Shown: positions 34,784 to 44,073, counted from the first letter of the stretch. The stretch: DNA of 64,000 bases from an uncultured Bacteroidaceae bacterium (GCA_904502235.1 CAJGDP010000001.1:76633-140632); one strand, 5' to 3'. Numbers and translations: made by a program. The notes: generated by a model from the sequence alone, not told the origin.

Positions 34784-35611
34784 ATGAAAAGACTATTCTT
34801 CCCGTTGCTTTTTTTGGCAACATCGCTTTTTGTTTCGTGCGAGAAATCTGTAGAAGAGCCTGCGCGTCAATTGCTTGCCAAGGCAAAGGAACACTATTCC
34901 CAGAATAATTACAACAACGCAAGGTTGCTTATCGACAGCATTTCGGTAACTTATCCCAAGGCCTACAAGACACGCCGTGAGGCTGAAATATTGCGTCGCG
35001 AGGTGATGCTCAAGGAGAAACATCGTGATGTGGAGTATTTTGCTGATATGTATGAGATGCTGTCGGAACGTCGCGATTCACTTGTTACCTCATTCACATT
35101 CAATAAGGATGGACAATATCAGGATATGGGCTATTACACCGTACCCTCTCAGGCAATAGCATTGAATCCTTTCAACTCCTTCTTGCGTGCGAGTGTAAAG
35201 GAGAACGGAGATGCATACCTCACATCGTATTACCGTGGTGCAAAGATTGCACACAGAACCTTGAAGGTATCTACCGAAGAGAGTTATGTAACTTGCGACA
35301 ATCCATTCTCTTCAAGGTCTTATTGGTATCTGGGTGTATATAACGAACGACGCGACTACCGTTATGGAACCGATGGCGGAATAATGGATTTTATAGCGTC
35401 GGCTACAACACCAATTAAGGTGGCGATTTCGGGCGACCAGGGAAAATATGAGTATATGTTGCGTAGCGAAGACATGGCTGCGATAAGAAGTGTTATTGAA
35501 CTCTCCAATCTTTTGAAAATGGTGGAGGAAGCGCGTAATATGCGCGACGAGGCGCAACGCTCGCTCGACTTCCTAATCAAGAGTCAGCAACGCTCTCAAG
35601 CAAATCAATAA
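34784..35611 (+). CDS. Lipoprotein of unknown function
   Basis: A 275-residue protein not recognised from sequence. The N terminus is a lipoprotein signal with lipobox LFVSC (Cys19). Residues about 25-75 look like a single TPR-type helical hairpin (ARQLLAKAKEHYSQNNYNNARLLIDSI), the middle is a beta-rich region without a known motif, and the last 45 residues form an amphipathic, probably coiled-coil helix (LLKMVEEARNMRDEAQRSLDFL). It stands alone between its own promoter and a strong terminator, divergent from cca. Likely an envelope protein facing the periplasm. Confidence 0.82.
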   Translation: MKRLFFPLLFLATSLFVSCEKSVEEPARQLLAKAKEHYSQNNYNNARLLIDSISVTYPKAYKTRREAEILRREVMLKEKHRDVEYFADMYEMLSERRDSLVTSFTFNKDGQYQDMGYYTVPSQAIALNPFNSFLRASVKENGDAYLTSYYRGAKIAHRTLKVSTEESYVTCDNPFSSRSYWYLGVYNERRDYRYGTDGGIMDFIASATTPIKVAISGDQGKYEYMLRSEDMAAIRSVIELSNLLKMVEEARNMRDEAQRSLDFLIKSQQRSQANQ

Positions 35612-35642
35612 AAAAGTCTTCAACCGCGGTTGAAGACTTTTT
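35611..35642. terminator. Bidirectional terminator between the lipoprotein gene and ackA
   Basis: AAAAAGTCTTCAACCG and its exact complement form a 32-bp perfect palindrome with A and T tracts at both ends, between converging genes. Confidence 0.92.
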
Positions 35643-35662
35643 AGTTTATATTGTTCCGGATC

Positions 35663-36868
35663 TTATTTCAAATCCTTGACAATCTCGTATGTGTCGCTTG
35701 CAATCATCATCTCCTCGTCTGTTGGGATAAGCAATACCTTAACCTTTGAGTCGGGAGTAGAAAGCACTGCTTCCTCGCCACGCATCTTGTTGTTGACCTC
35801 TTTGTCAAGGTTAACGCCAAGGAATTCAAGACCTTCGAGTGCTGCTTCACGACAATCTGCCTGATTCTCGCCAACACCACCTGCGAAGATGATGATATCA
35901 ACACCACCCATAGCGGCTGCATATGCACCGATGTATTTCTTGATGCGGTAGAAGTTCATTGTGTTTGAAAGCTGAGCGCGCTTGTTGCCCTCTTCAGCAG
36001 CTGCCTTGACTTCGCGCATATCTGATGAAATACCGCTAATGCCGGCAACACCCGATTTCTTGTTGAGCATGTCAATTACACCCTGCATGTCAAGACCTGT
36101 CTTGTCCATGATATATGGGAATGCACCCGGGTCGACATCGCCACTGCGTGTACCCATCATAAGACCTGCGAGTGGAGTCATACCCATTGATGTATCAACG
36201 CTCTTGCCATCCTTCACAGCTGCAATAGAAGCACCGTTACCGATGTGGCAGGTAATAATCTTGCTACCTTCTGCAGGAATGTTTAGCATCTCCAATGCAC
36301 GCTTTGTGATATAACGGTGCGATGTTCCGTGGAAACCGTAACGACGTACGCCGTAATTCTCATAAAGCTCGTATGGAAGAGCATACATGTAAGCGTAATC
36401 GGGCATTGTCTGGTGGAATGCTGTGTCGAATACACCAACCTGAGGCATATCGGGGGCAACCTCCTTAACAGCGTTTACACCCTTGAGGTTAGCAGGGTTG
36501 TGGAGTGGAGCAAGGTCGTTGCATGCCTCGAAAACCTCAAGAACCTCGTCTGTCAGCAGAGTAGATGCACTGAACTTCTCGCCACCGTGAACCATACGAT
36601 GACCTACAGCGTCAATCTCATCGATTGAGCTTACTGCACCGTATTTCTCGCTTGTAAGAATGTCAAAAATCAAACGTACACCGATAGTGTGCTCGGGAAT
36701 TGATGTAAAGATAGTCTCCTTTTCGCCATTGGGAAGGTTGAACTTCAGGAATGAACCCTCAAGACCAATCTTCTCGATACCACCCTTTGCAAGTACGTTC
36801 TTTGCCTCAATGTCAATCAACTGATATTTGATTGATGAACTACCACAGTTCAATACTAATATTTTCAT
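35663..36868 (-). CDS. ackA: Acetate kinase
   Basis: A 401-residue protein of normal acetate-kinase length. It starts MKILVLNCGSSSIKYQL (phosphate-1 motif), and carries GHRMVHGGEKF, GVFDTAFHQTMP, the catalytic RRYGFHGTSHRY and HIGNGASIAAV blocks and FAGGVGENQ. It makes ATP and acetate from acetyl phosphate in fermentation. It follows pta by 30 bp, forming the acetyl-CoA to acetate operon. Confidence 0.98.
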   Translation of the reverse strand: MKILVLNCGSSSIKYQLIDIEAKNVLAKGGIEKIGLEGSFLKFNLPNGEKETIFTSIPEHTIGVRLIFDILTSEKYGAVSSIDEIDAVGHRMVHGGEKFSASTLLTDEVLEVFEACNDLAPLHNPANLKGVNAVKEVAPDMPQVGVFDTAFHQTMPDYAYMYALPYELYENYGVRRYGFHGTSHRYITKRALEMLNIPAEGSKIITCHIGNGASIAAVKDGKSVDTSMGMTPLAGLMMGTRSGDVDPGAFPYIMDKTGLDMQGVIDMLNKKSGVAGISGISSDMREVKAAAEEGNKRAQLSNTMNFYRIKKYIGAYAAAMGGVDIIIFAGGVGENQADCREAALEGLEFLGVNLDKEVNNKMRGEEAVLSTPDSKVKVLLIPTDEEMMIASDTYEIVKDLK

Positions 36869-36898
36869 ATCGTATATTCGTGTTTATTTGTTGTTTAC

Positions 36899-37909
36899 TT
36901 ATTTTTTTGCAGCAATAGCCTGGTTTGCAGTGATTGCAATCATCATGTATACATCCTCAACAGAGCATCCGCGTGAAAGGTCGTTTACAGGACGTGCGAT
37001 ACCCTGGAGTACGGGACCGATAGCCTCTGCATTGCCCAAACGCTGAACGAGCTTGTAACCGATGTTACCTGCACCAAGGTCGGGGAATACAAGAACGTTT
37101 GCCTTGCCGGCAACCTTTGAACCGGGAGCCTTGCTCTGACCTACGAATGGAACAAGAGCTGCATCAGCCTGCAACTCGCCGTCGAGCGACAACTCTGGGT
37201 CGAGCTCGTGAGCAAGTTTTGTAGCCTCTGTAACCTTGTCTACCATCTCGTGCTTTGCAGAACCCTTAGTAGAGAAGCTGAGCATTGCAACGCGTGGCTC
37301 TTCGAAACCACCGATAGCCTTTGCTGTCTGTGCAGTACAAACTGCAATCTGTGAAAGCTGGTTTGCATCGGGCTGTGGAGTAACGGCAACGTCTGCAACA
37401 AAGAGAACACCGTCTTCGCCATACTCTTTAGCATTTGTGATAAGCATCATGGCACCGCTTACGCATGTGATACCCGGAGTGGTCTTGATAATCTGCAATG
37501 CAGGACGAAGAACATTACCTGTTGTATTCAAAGCACCTGCTACCTGACCGTCTGCATCACCGTTCTTGATGATAAGGCAACCTAGGTACAATGGATTGCA
37601 TACAAGTTTCTGTGCATCTTCCATTGTCATACCCTTTGACTTACGCAACTCAAAAAGAAGGTTTGCATACTTTTCTGCATCGGGGTTGTTGTTCGGGTCG
37701 ATGATAGTAGCCTTCTCGATGTTTGTAAGACCGTTCTTCTCGGCAAGAGCGAGAACCTCCTCGCGGTTAGCGATAAGAATTACCTCTGCAATGCCGTCGG
37801 CAATAGCTTTGTCGGCAGCCTTGAGTGTACGCTCCTCTGTACCTTCGGGGAGAACGATGCGCTGCTTGTTCTGCTGTGCGCGTTCAATTAGATTTTTAAT
37901 AACATCCAT
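36899..37909 (-). CDS. pta: Phosphate acetyltransferase
   Basis: A 336-residue short-form Pta (catalytic PTA_PTB domain only, without the regulatory DRTGG domain of long E. coli-type Pta). Recognisable segments include QRIVLPEGTEERTL at the N terminus, the FSTKGSAKH and DGELQADAALV blocks, and VLVFPDLGAGNIGYKL near residue 270. It converts acetyl-CoA and phosphate to acetyl phosphate for AckA. Confidence 0.97.
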   Translation of the reverse strand: MDVIKNLIERAQQNKQRIVLPEGTEERTLKAADKAIADGIAEVILIANREEVLALAEKNGLTNIEKATIIDPNNNPDAEKYANLLFELRKSKGMTMEDAQKLVCNPLYLGCLIIKNGDADGQVAGALNTTGNVLRPALQIIKTTPGITCVSGAMMLITNAKEYGEDGVLFVADVAVTPQPDANQLSQIAVCTAQTAKAIGGFEEPRVAMLSFSTKGSAKHEMVDKVTEATKLAHELDPELSLDGELQADAALVPFVGQSKAPGSKVAGKANVLVFPDLGAGNIGYKLVQRLGNAEAIGPVLQGIARPVNDLSRGCSVEDVYMMIAITANQAIAAKK

Positions 37910-37983
37910 AGTATAAATAATTTAATTTTGTAAAAATCCGTTTTTTATGTCTGTGGAGTGTTATCACGCAGGCATACATAGTA

Positions 37984-38014
37984 CAAAGGTAACTTAAACA
38001 GAATACTTGGCAAA
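37984..38014 (-). promoter_or_regulatory. pta-ackA promoter
   Basis: On the minus strand TTTG (38011-38014), 19 nt, TACCTTTG (37984-37991): full consensus, with a leader of about 65 nt to the pta ATG. Confidence 0.78.
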
Positions 38015-38072
38015 ATAAATTCTGTTTAATTTCGGTAGGAAAATAATATTTGATGAAAAAATATAAAAAGTA

Positions 38073-38104
38073 AAATTGGACGACATTTTTTTGTCGCCCA
38101 ATTT
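38073..38104 (-). terminator. hisS terminator
   Basis: AAATTGGGCGACA pairs with TGTCGTCCAATTT on the minus strand (one G-U pair; on the plus strand it would be an A-C mismatch), followed by TACTTTTTAT. About 20 bp after the hisS stop. Confidence 0.75.
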
Positions 38105-38124
38105 CGCTTATATATGTCTTTGCT

Positions 38125-39486
38125 TTATGCAAGTATGTTTTTCAATTCTTCTGCTTTAACGCTCTGTTGTTCGCCGGTTGTCATGTTCTTAAGGGTAACA
38201 GTGCCGTCGATCATCTCTTGTTCGCCGATGATTGCCACAAACGGTATGCTGTGGCTGTTGGCATAGCTCATCTGCTTCTTCATCTTGTCGCTGCTTGGGA
38301 AAAGCTCAGCCGAGATGCCTGCCTTGCGCAGGTTGCCCACTATTGCAAGTGAGTGGAGTGCCTCTTTCTCGCCAAAGTTCACGAACATAACCTTTGTTGT
38401 GTGTATCGACTCTTTGGGGTAGAGGTCGAGCTGGTTCATCACGTCGTATATGCGGTCGGCACCGAATGATATACCTACGCCCGAAACGCCGTCCATGCCG
38501 AACACGCCAGTGAGGTTGTCGTAGCGTCCGCCACCTGTGATACTGCCTATTGCCACATCCAGAGCCTTTACTTCAAGGATTGCACCGGTGTAGTAGTTCA
38601 AGCCGCGTGCAAGAGTAAGGTCGATGTCGAGTGTGCTGTTGAGGCTTATGCTCTTGAAAGAATCAAGGATGAACTGTAGCTCTTCAACACCTTTCTCGCC
38701 AATGGCATTGCCTTTGAGTGTCTCGGCAAGGATATTCATCTTCTCATCGTTGTTGCCTTGTGCTTTGAGTATAGGCAACAACTTTTCTATCGACTCGTTG
38801 CTGATTTCCTTGCTCTTGAGCTCGGCAATTACACCGTCAAGACCAATCTTGTCAATCTTGTCAATAGCAACTGTTATGTCTATAATCTTTTCGGGTTCGC
38901 CTATTACGTCGGCTATACCTGCAAGAACCTTGCGGTTGTTAAGCTTGATGGCAACTCTTATGTTCAACTTGCCGAACACATGGTCGATGAGCTGTATAAG
39001 TTCAACCTCATTAATCAATGAGTTGTTGCCGATGATGTCGGCGTCGCACTGATAGAACTCGCGGTAACGTCCCTTCTGTGGGCGGTCGGCACGCCATACT
39101 GGCTGAATCTGATAACGCTTGAATGGGAATACAAGTTCCTCGCGGTGCATCACAACGTAACGTGCGAAAGGCACTGTAAGGTCGTAGCGCAATCCCTTCT
39201 CGCAGAATTTTGATGCAAGCTTCGCCGCGTTACGGCTCAAAAGCTCCTCATCGGTAATCTTGCTGAAGTAGTCGCCCGAGTTCTGTATCTTGAAAAGAAG
39301 CTTGTCGCCCTCTTCGCCATACTTGCCCATCAATGTCGACAGGTTCTCCATTGCGGGTGTCTCAATCTGTTGGAATCCGAAGAGGTGGAATGCCTCGCGT
39401 ATAGTGTCGAAAATATAGTTTCTCTTTGACATCTCAACCGGTGAGAAGTCGCGTGTTCCTTTGGGAATAGATGGTTTTGCTGCCAT
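38125..39486 (-). CDS. hisS: Histidyl-tRNA synthetase
   Basis: A 453-residue class II aminoacyl-tRNA synthetase. It has motif 1 near the N terminus (KGTRDFSPVEMSKRNYIF), motif 2 region (YDLTVPFARYVVMH, FKRYQIQPVWRADRPQKGRYREF), the histidine-A motif ARGLNYYTGAILE, motif 3 (GVGISFGADRI), and a C-terminal anticodon-binding domain (about 350-440). It lies 1 bp from the upstream zinc peptidase gene in the same transcript. Confidence 0.97.
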   Translation of the reverse strand: MAAKPSIPKGTRDFSPVEMSKRNYIFDTIREAFHLFGFQQIETPAMENLSTLMGKYGEEGDKLLFKIQNSGDYFSKITDEELLSRNAAKLASKFCEKGLRYDLTVPFARYVVMHREELVFPFKRYQIQPVWRADRPQKGRYREFYQCDADIIGNNSLINEVELIQLIDHVFGKLNIRVAIKLNNRKVLAGIADVIGEPEKIIDITVAIDKIDKIGLDGVIAELKSKEISNESIEKLLPILKAQGNNDEKMNILAETLKGNAIGEKGVEELQFILDSFKSISLNSTLDIDLTLARGLNYYTGAILEVKALDVAIGSITGGGRYDNLTGVFGMDGVSGVGISFGADRIYDVMNQLDLYPKESIHTTKVMFVNFGEKEALHSLAIVGNLRKAGISAELFPSSDKMKKQMSYANSHSIPFVAIIGEQEMIDGTVTLKNMTTGEQQSVKAEELKNILA

Positions 39487-39487
39487 T

Positions 39488-40198
39488 TTAGTCTCGTCTG
39501 TTTAAATATATCATTACATAGTAGAGTAGTGTTGCCAATGACGACAATGCCGCTACAACGTATGTGTATGCCGCCGAACGTAGTGCACCGGTAGCATGTT
39601 TGTGATTCTGTGAGTTTGTTATGCCTGTTATCTGCAACCAAGTCAACGCTCTGCGGCTTGCATCAATTTCCACGGGCAATGTTATGAAACTGAACAATGT
39701 GGTGGTTGCAAAAAGTACTATGCCTGCCAATAATAACCCGGGCATGCTCTGCACGGTGATTATACCAATGAGCAACACCCACGACATTATGCTTGATGAG
39801 AACTGCACTATGGGTACAAGTGCCGAGCGCATTTTAAGTGGTGCGTATGCATTGGCATGCTGCAGGGCATGTCCGCATTCATGAGCGGCAACAGCTGCCG
39901 CAGCGATGCTTGCCGAGTGATATACACCCTCGCTCAGGTTTACAGTCTTTGTAGCTGGGTTATAATGGTCGGTAAGGTATCCCGATGTGGATGTTACCTT
40001 AACATCGTATATGCCGTTGTCGTGTAACATTTTTATGGCAATGTCGCGACCGGTCATACCGATAGGCATCTTCGAGTACTTCTCGAATTTGCTTTTAAGG
40101 TTCGCCTGAACAATGTAGCTTACAATTGCTATACCTAAAAAGAGTATCAGGTATGTATAGTCGTAACCTACAGTTGTGTATGCTGTTGTTAGAAACAT
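39488..40198 (-). CDS. YugP-type membrane zinc metallopeptidase
   Basis: A 236-residue protein with an N-terminal membrane helix (YLILFLGIAIVSYIV), the zinc motif HECGHALQH (an HExxH site) near residue 113, and three further hydrophobic helices (SSSIMSWVLLIGIITV, LLLAGIVLFATTTLF, and the C-terminal one). This is the Zn_peptidase_2/YugP family, whose substrates are unknown. The GRDIAIKMLHDNGI and TDHYNPATKTVNLSEGVY blocks are family features. I chose MFLTTAYTT; a GTG nine codons earlier lies inside a terminator-like hairpin. Confidence 0.87.
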   Translation of the reverse strand: MFLTTAYTTVGYDYTYLILFLGIAIVSYIVQANLKSKFEKYSKMPIGMTGRDIAIKMLHDNGIYDVKVTSTSGYLTDHYNPATKTVNLSEGVYHSASIAAAAVAAHECGHALQHANAYAPLKMRSALVPIVQFSSSIMSWVLLIGIITVQSMPGLLLAGIVLFATTTLFSFITLPVEIDASRRALTWLQITGITNSQNHKHATGALRSAAYTYVVAALSSLATLLYYVMIYLNRRD

Positions 40199-40214
40199 GA
40201 TGTACGATTTAATA

Positions 40215-40252
40215 TTTTGGTTCACTCGGGGAAAGCCCTGAATGAACCAAAA
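40215..40252 (-). terminator. Hairpin between purA and the zinc peptidase gene: terminator/attenuator
   Basis: TTTTGGTTCA and TGAACCAAAA flank a GGG/CCC core; the hairpin begins a few bases after the purA stop and ends 16 bp before the next start codon. With no room for a normal promoter in between, yugP and hisS would need read-through or a start site elsewhere. Confidence 0.65.
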
Positions 40253-40258
40253 TGTCTG

Positions 40259-41527
40259 TTAGATATTACGTGTGATTGTCTGGTCGCGGTCGGGGCCTAT
40301 TGAAAGATATTTCACAGGTACGCCCAACTCCTTCTCAAGGAACTTGATATACTCCTTGAATTCAACCGGCAACTCCTCTTCGCTTCTCAGTTTTGTGAGG
40401 TCGGTCTGCCAACCCTTGATTTCGGTGTATACAGGTTCTACACCTTCGATGTCGTAAGGCATGTGCGACAATGTCTCGCCATCCTTCTTGTATGCGATAC
40501 AAGCCTTGATGGTCGGGAATGTGTCAAGCACGTCGCTCTTCATAAGGATGAGGTGTGTAACACCGTTTATCATGATGGTGTACTTGAGAGCAACAAGGTC
40601 AATCCAACCGCAACGACGCTCACGGCCTGTTACTGCGCCATACTCATGACCTCTGTCGCGCATCTCGGCACCAACCTCGTCGAACAGCTCTGTGGGGAAT
40701 GGACCTGAACCTACGCGTGTGCAGTATGCCTTTGTGATACCATATACGTTACCGATGCGGTTTGGAGCAACGCCAAGACCAGTACAAGCACCAGCGCAAA
40801 CAGTGTTCGATGATGTAACAAACGGATAACTACCGAAGTCGATATCGAGCAGACTTCCCTGTGCGCCTTCGCAAAGGATTGACTTGCCATCGTTCATAAG
40901 GTCGTTGATGAGCTGCTCGCTGTCGATTAGGCGGAACTTCTTAAGGAACTCGATACCCTCGAGCCATGTCTTCTCCATCTCGGTGATGTCGTAGCTGTAG
41001 TTCATATCCGCCAGCATCTGCTCGTGACGAGCCTTCGCCTTTGCATATTTCTGCTCGAAGTTCTCTATGATGTCGCCTACGCGCAAACCGTTACGGCTTA
41101 TCTTGTCGGTGTATGTAGGTCCGATACCCTTACCTGTCGTACCAACCTTCGCATCGCCCTTTGCAGCTTCGTATGCAGCGTCGAGCACGCGGTGTGTAGG
41201 CATGATAAGGTGAGCCTTCTTTGATATAAAGAGGTTCTTTGTAAGGTCGTAGCCGGCTTTGATAAGGTCTTCAGCCTCGCCCTTGAAGAGCGCAGGGTCA
41301 AGAACTACACCGTTACCGATGATGTTTGTCTTGTTGCCTTGGAAAATACCCGATGGGATTGAACGCAACACGAACTTCTTGCCTTCGAACTCAAGAGTGT
41401 GTCCGGCATTAGGTCCACCCTGGAAACGTGCAACAACATCATAGTTGGGAGTAAGTACGTCAACTACCTTTCCTTTACCTTCGTCGCCCCACTGGAGGCC
41501 TAACAATACGTCTATATTCTGTTTCAT
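40259..41527 (-). CDS. purA: Adenylosuccinate synthetase
   Basis: A 422-residue GTP-dependent enzyme. The P-loop GLQWGDEGKGK is at residues 10-20, followed by GGPNAGHT, the IMP-binding TTGKGIGPTYTDK block, QGSLLDIDFGSYPFVTSS and the VTGRERRCGWID loop. It joins IMP and aspartate on the way to AMP. Its ATG overlaps the stop of the Fur-family gene by 4 bp, so expression is coupled to that regulator. Confidence 0.98.
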   Translation of the reverse strand: MKQNIDVLLGLQWGDEGKGKVVDVLTPNYDVVARFQGGPNAGHTLEFEGKKFVLRSIPSGIFQGNKTNIIGNGVVLDPALFKGEAEDLIKAGYDLTKNLFISKKAHLIMPTHRVLDAAYEAAKGDAKVGTTGKGIGPTYTDKISRNGLRVGDIIENFEQKYAKAKARHEQMLADMNYSYDITEMEKTWLEGIEFLKKFRLIDSEQLINDLMNDGKSILCEGAQGSLLDIDFGSYPFVTSSNTVCAGACTGLGVAPNRIGNVYGITKAYCTRVGSGPFPTELFDEVGAEMRDRGHEYGAVTGRERRCGWIDLVALKYTIMINGVTHLILMKSDVLDTFPTIKACIAYKKDGETLSHMPYDIEGVEPVYTEIKGWQTDLTKLRSEEELPVEFKEYIKFLEKELGVPVKYLSIGPDRDQTITRNI

Positions 41528-42006
41528 TGTCCTGTCTTTTTGCTCATTCGCGTTTTACGTCTCTTTATTGCCTGATGGCACTTGTTGCAGATTCCGTAAA
41601 TATACAACGAATAATGGGTTAAATGAAATTTTTTGATATTCGCAGTTATATTCTCTGTTATGTTTATATTGTTTATCTCTGTAACCTTTCCACAATTGGT
41701 GCATATCATGTGCGCCTTTTCGTTGCCGTAACATCTTTCGTATTTCGATGTGTTGCCGAACTGATGGTGTATAACCAGATTCGCATTTATAAGCAACGTA
41801 ATTGTGTTGTAAACAGTTGCACGGCTCACTCTGAACTTTTCCTTCTCTTCGAGCACCTTCAACAGATCGTTGATTTCAAAGTTCCCATTGAAGGAATATA
41901 TCGCATTCAGTATGGCATAGCGTTCCGGCGTGCGCCGACATCTGTTCTCCTTTAAGTATTCTGTAAATATATGGTTTACAGTTTCTAAGGTTTTATTGTT
42001 GTCCAT
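41524..42006 (-). CDS. Fur-family metal/peroxide-responsive repressor
   Basis: A 160-residue winged-helix regulator. Start taken at MDNNKTLETV because the five upstream residues are unconserved. The DNA-binding domain (about 20-85) contains RRTPERYAILNAIYSF and the recognition helix SRATVYNTITLL; the dimerisation domain holds HHQFG..., the structural zinc pair CTNCG and a second CNKC pair near the C terminus. Whether it senses iron (Fur), peroxide (PerR) or zinc (Zur) cannot be decided. It is placed at the head of purA, an unusual partner that may only reflect operon packing. Confidence 0.88.
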   Translation of the reverse strand: MDNNKTLETVNHIFTEYLKENRCRRTPERYAILNAIYSFNGNFEINDLLKVLEEKEKFRVSRATVYNTITLLINANLVIHHQFGNTSKYERCYGNEKAHMICTNCGKVTEINNINITENITANIKKFHLTHYSLYIYGICNKCHQAIKRRKTRMSKKTGQ

Positions 42007-42056
42007 AATTCTATAGCACAATAATAATTTACCTGTCCTCGTAAAGTTTTACTCTA

Positions 42057-42064
42057 CAAAGTTA
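42057..42064 (-). promoter_or_regulatory. Fur-purA operon promoter -7 box (TAACTTTG)
   Basis: Exact TAnnTTTG match on the minus strand about 50 bp upstream of the regulator ATG. The -33 region is not convincing. Confidence 0.5.
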
Positions 42065-42147
42065 CCTCTTTTTTGAATATTATACACAGAAACTCTTCTA
42101 ATTTTCTATAAAAAGTTTGTACAAAGTCCAAATAAGTGCTTCGGGGC

Positions 42148-42720
42148 TTATTCTTCCTCGTCGCAATAGTGCTCCAAAGAGTTGTAAGCCGCCATTATAA
42201 CGGTTTTTCTGTCATCTATGTTTTCAATCTCCTTTGCCGTCGTAAGGAAAGTGCTTTCCTGCTCCTCGCTCAGCGCAACTCCTCTTCTGAATAGGTGTGT
42301 CAATGTCATGAAACCGCAGTAACGGAACATCCCTTCGCTGTTCTGTATCCATCCGGTGGCTTTTGTTGCCGCATCGGGCAGTCTGCAGAGGACTGTCATA
42401 GCCAGATGGTCGGCAATTTCGGTGAATGGAGCCTCGGCAATCCATTTTTCGGCAATATCGGCATATCCGCTTTCGGGCATCAGGAATATTGCAAGCATCT
42501 TGCACTCCCTAATGTTGTCCTGCCATAATCTCTTTGCAAGTTCTTCGTCTTTCTCGAACTTTGCCGCAATGCCTTTCAGGCGAGGAATCTCTACACCGAA
42601 ATTTATCTTGTAGTTCAGCCCATGGTTACGCTGTATCGACGATACGACACCATTCATAGCCAAGCGGAGTTCCTTCTTGATCTCTCTCACCTTTTCCTGA
42701 ATAACACTCTCCTCAATCAT
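42148..42720 (-). CDS. AlkD-like HEAT-repeat DNA alkylation repair protein
   Basis: A 190-residue all-helical protein. The GVEIPRLKGIAAKF, LAKRLWQDNIRECKMLAIFLMP and WIAEAPFTEIADHLAM segments follow the HEAT-repeat pattern of the AlkD family, which excises alkylated bases. It is shorter than AlkD (about 230 residues), and I do not see the full catalytic aspartate context, so the glycosylase activity is uncertain. It follows the AraC-type gene by 9 bp. Confidence 0.68.
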   Translation of the reverse strand: MIEESVIQEKVREIKKELRLAMNGVVSSIQRNHGLNYKINFGVEIPRLKGIAAKFEKDEELAKRLWQDNIRECKMLAIFLMPESGYADIAEKWIAEAPFTEIADHLAMTVLCRLPDAATKATGWIQNSEGMFRYCGFMTLTHLFRRGVALSEEQESTFLTTAKEIENIDDRKTVIMAAYNSLEHYCDEEE

Positions 42721-42729
42721 GGCATAAGG

Positions 42730-43164
42730 TTATTTTGCGGTTGTATGTCTTTTTCTGAAGTCGTTTGGAGTCTCGCGCATTATGCGGTAGAACGACGCAT
42801 AGAACGACTGGCGATTGGCAAAACCTACAACTTTGCCAATCTCTTCGATGGTCATGTCGGCATATCTCTTGTCGGTCATGCGGTGCATAGCCTCCTTTAT
42901 GCGATATTCATTTACAAGGCACGAGAAGTTGGTGTTGAAACGCGAGTTTATTACAGCGGAAATATATCGGGTGTTGGTCTCCAGTTCTGTAGCCAGACTC
43001 TTTGCCGAAAAATCCTTGTCGCGATATCTCTTCTCTATAACAATGATATTCAATATCTTTTCATAGAGTTCGTCGGCAAGTTCAGCACGTATCAACGAGC
43101 GATATGCAGCATTCTTGTTCTGCTTTTCTCTAATATTATAAGGTTGTGAACTCTTTTCAGTCAT
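42730..43164 (-). CDS. AraC-type helix-turn-helix regulator, DNA-binding domain only
   Basis: A 144-residue protein with the two helix-turn-helix units of an AraC/XylS domain (about 45-140): FSAKSLATELETNTRYISAVINSRF and MTIEEIGKVVGFANRQSFYASFYRIMRETPNDFRK. There is no separate ligand-binding or sensor domain, only about 40 extra N-terminal residues. It presumably regulates its own two-gene unit or targets elsewhere. Confidence 0.85.
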   Translation of the reverse strand: MTEKSSQPYNIREKQNKNAAYRSLIRAELADELYEKILNIIVIEKRYRDKDFSAKSLATELETNTRYISAVINSRFNTNFSCLVNEYRIKEAMHRMTDKRYADMTIEEIGKVVGFANRQSFYASFYRIMRETPNDFRKRHTTAK

Positions 43165-43211
43165 GACGACACTTTTAATGTATTACAAACTTTACAGTAT
43201 TATCTCATTCC

Positions 43212-43242
43212 CAAATATACTACAAAGAGAGTAAAAAACAAG
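43212..43242 (-). promoter_or_regulatory. Promoter of the AraC-type regulator
   Basis: On the minus strand CTTG (43239-43242), 19 nt, TATATTTG (43212-43219), about 50 bp upstream of the ATG. Confidence 0.55.
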
Positions 43243-43293
43243 TGTATATGTAAAATAATTTCTAAGAAGTAGTAAAAATGCCCTGTTTTTGTC

Positions 43294-44073
43294 TCATTTC
43301 TTGTATTTGGCGGCTTTGAAACGGCTCTGCTTTGCAGCCTCTTTCTTGCCGAGCCTGTCGAGTAGAATGCTCTGCAGAGTGTAGTGATTGCCGTTCTCCG
43401 GCTCCAGTTCTATGGCTTTCTCCACATCCATGAGTGCCAGCTCCGTATGCCCCATAAGGCGCTCCACATTGCTGCGTGCAATATAATATTCGGCTATTGC
43501 AGGGTTGTCTTCAATGAGCAGAGTGAGCAAGGTTAGGCTCTCGTTGTATTTTCTCTCTTTCTTGTAGAGCATGGCAAGCCCAAGCTTCACATTGTTATTG
43601 CCTGGTTCAATTGACAACAGTTTTATATAATCCTCCTTTGCCTTGCTGTATTCGTCGGTTTCGGAATAGATAGTGGCTCTGAAGAAAAGCGCGCTTGGAT
43701 TCGTGGGCTCCTGTTCCAGAATGGCATTGTAATCCTCAAGGGCACTCTTAAGGCTGTCAAGCTGCAATAGGATGTTGGCGCGTTGCAACATAAGCGCGAT
43801 TTTGCTGTTGTCGTCGCCAATAGCAGTGTTGTAACTTCTCAGTGCCTTGTGCAATTCTCCGCACATCTGTTGCGAGTATGCAAGGTTTGCGTAAGCATAG
43901 GTCTTCTCCTGCTCGGTGGAACTTTGCTCTGCCGCTTTCCTGAAACATGTAGCAGCAGCCTTGTACTCCCTGTCGGCAATGTGCTTTATGCCATCGTTGC
44001 AAAGAGTCCTGTACTCCTGTGAATATGCAACAAATGTAATTATAAGTAATAGAAACGAAACGGTAATCCTCAT
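43294..44073 (-). CDS. Secreted tetratricopeptide-repeat protein
   Basis: A 259-residue protein with a signal peptide (ends VAYS-QE) and about six TPR units covering most of the mature chain (for example AYANLAYSQQMCGELHKALRSYNTAIG and PSALFFRATIYSETDEYSKAKEDYIKLL). TPRs mediate protein-protein contact; there is no catalytic domain, lipobox or membrane anchor beyond the signal, so a periplasmic scaffold role is most likely. Single-gene unit. Confidence 0.85.
   Translation of the reverse strand: MRITVSFLLLIITFVAYSQEYRTLCNDGIKHIADREYKAAATCFRKAAEQSSTEQEKTYAYANLAYSQQMCGELHKALRSYNTAIGDDNSKIALMLQRANILLQLDSLKSALEDYNAILEQEPTNPSALFFRATIYSETDEYSKAKEDYIKLLSIEPGNNNVKLGLAMLYKKERKYNESLTLLTLLIEDNPAIAEYYIARSNVERLMGHTELALMDVEKAIELEPENGNHYTLQSILLDRLGKKEAAKQSRFKAAKYKK

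Noticed and set aside
42131..42152. AATAAG/CTTATT hairpin at the end of the AlkD-like gene
   Set aside because: Only six good pairs, mismatched core and no clear T run; too weak to call a terminator.
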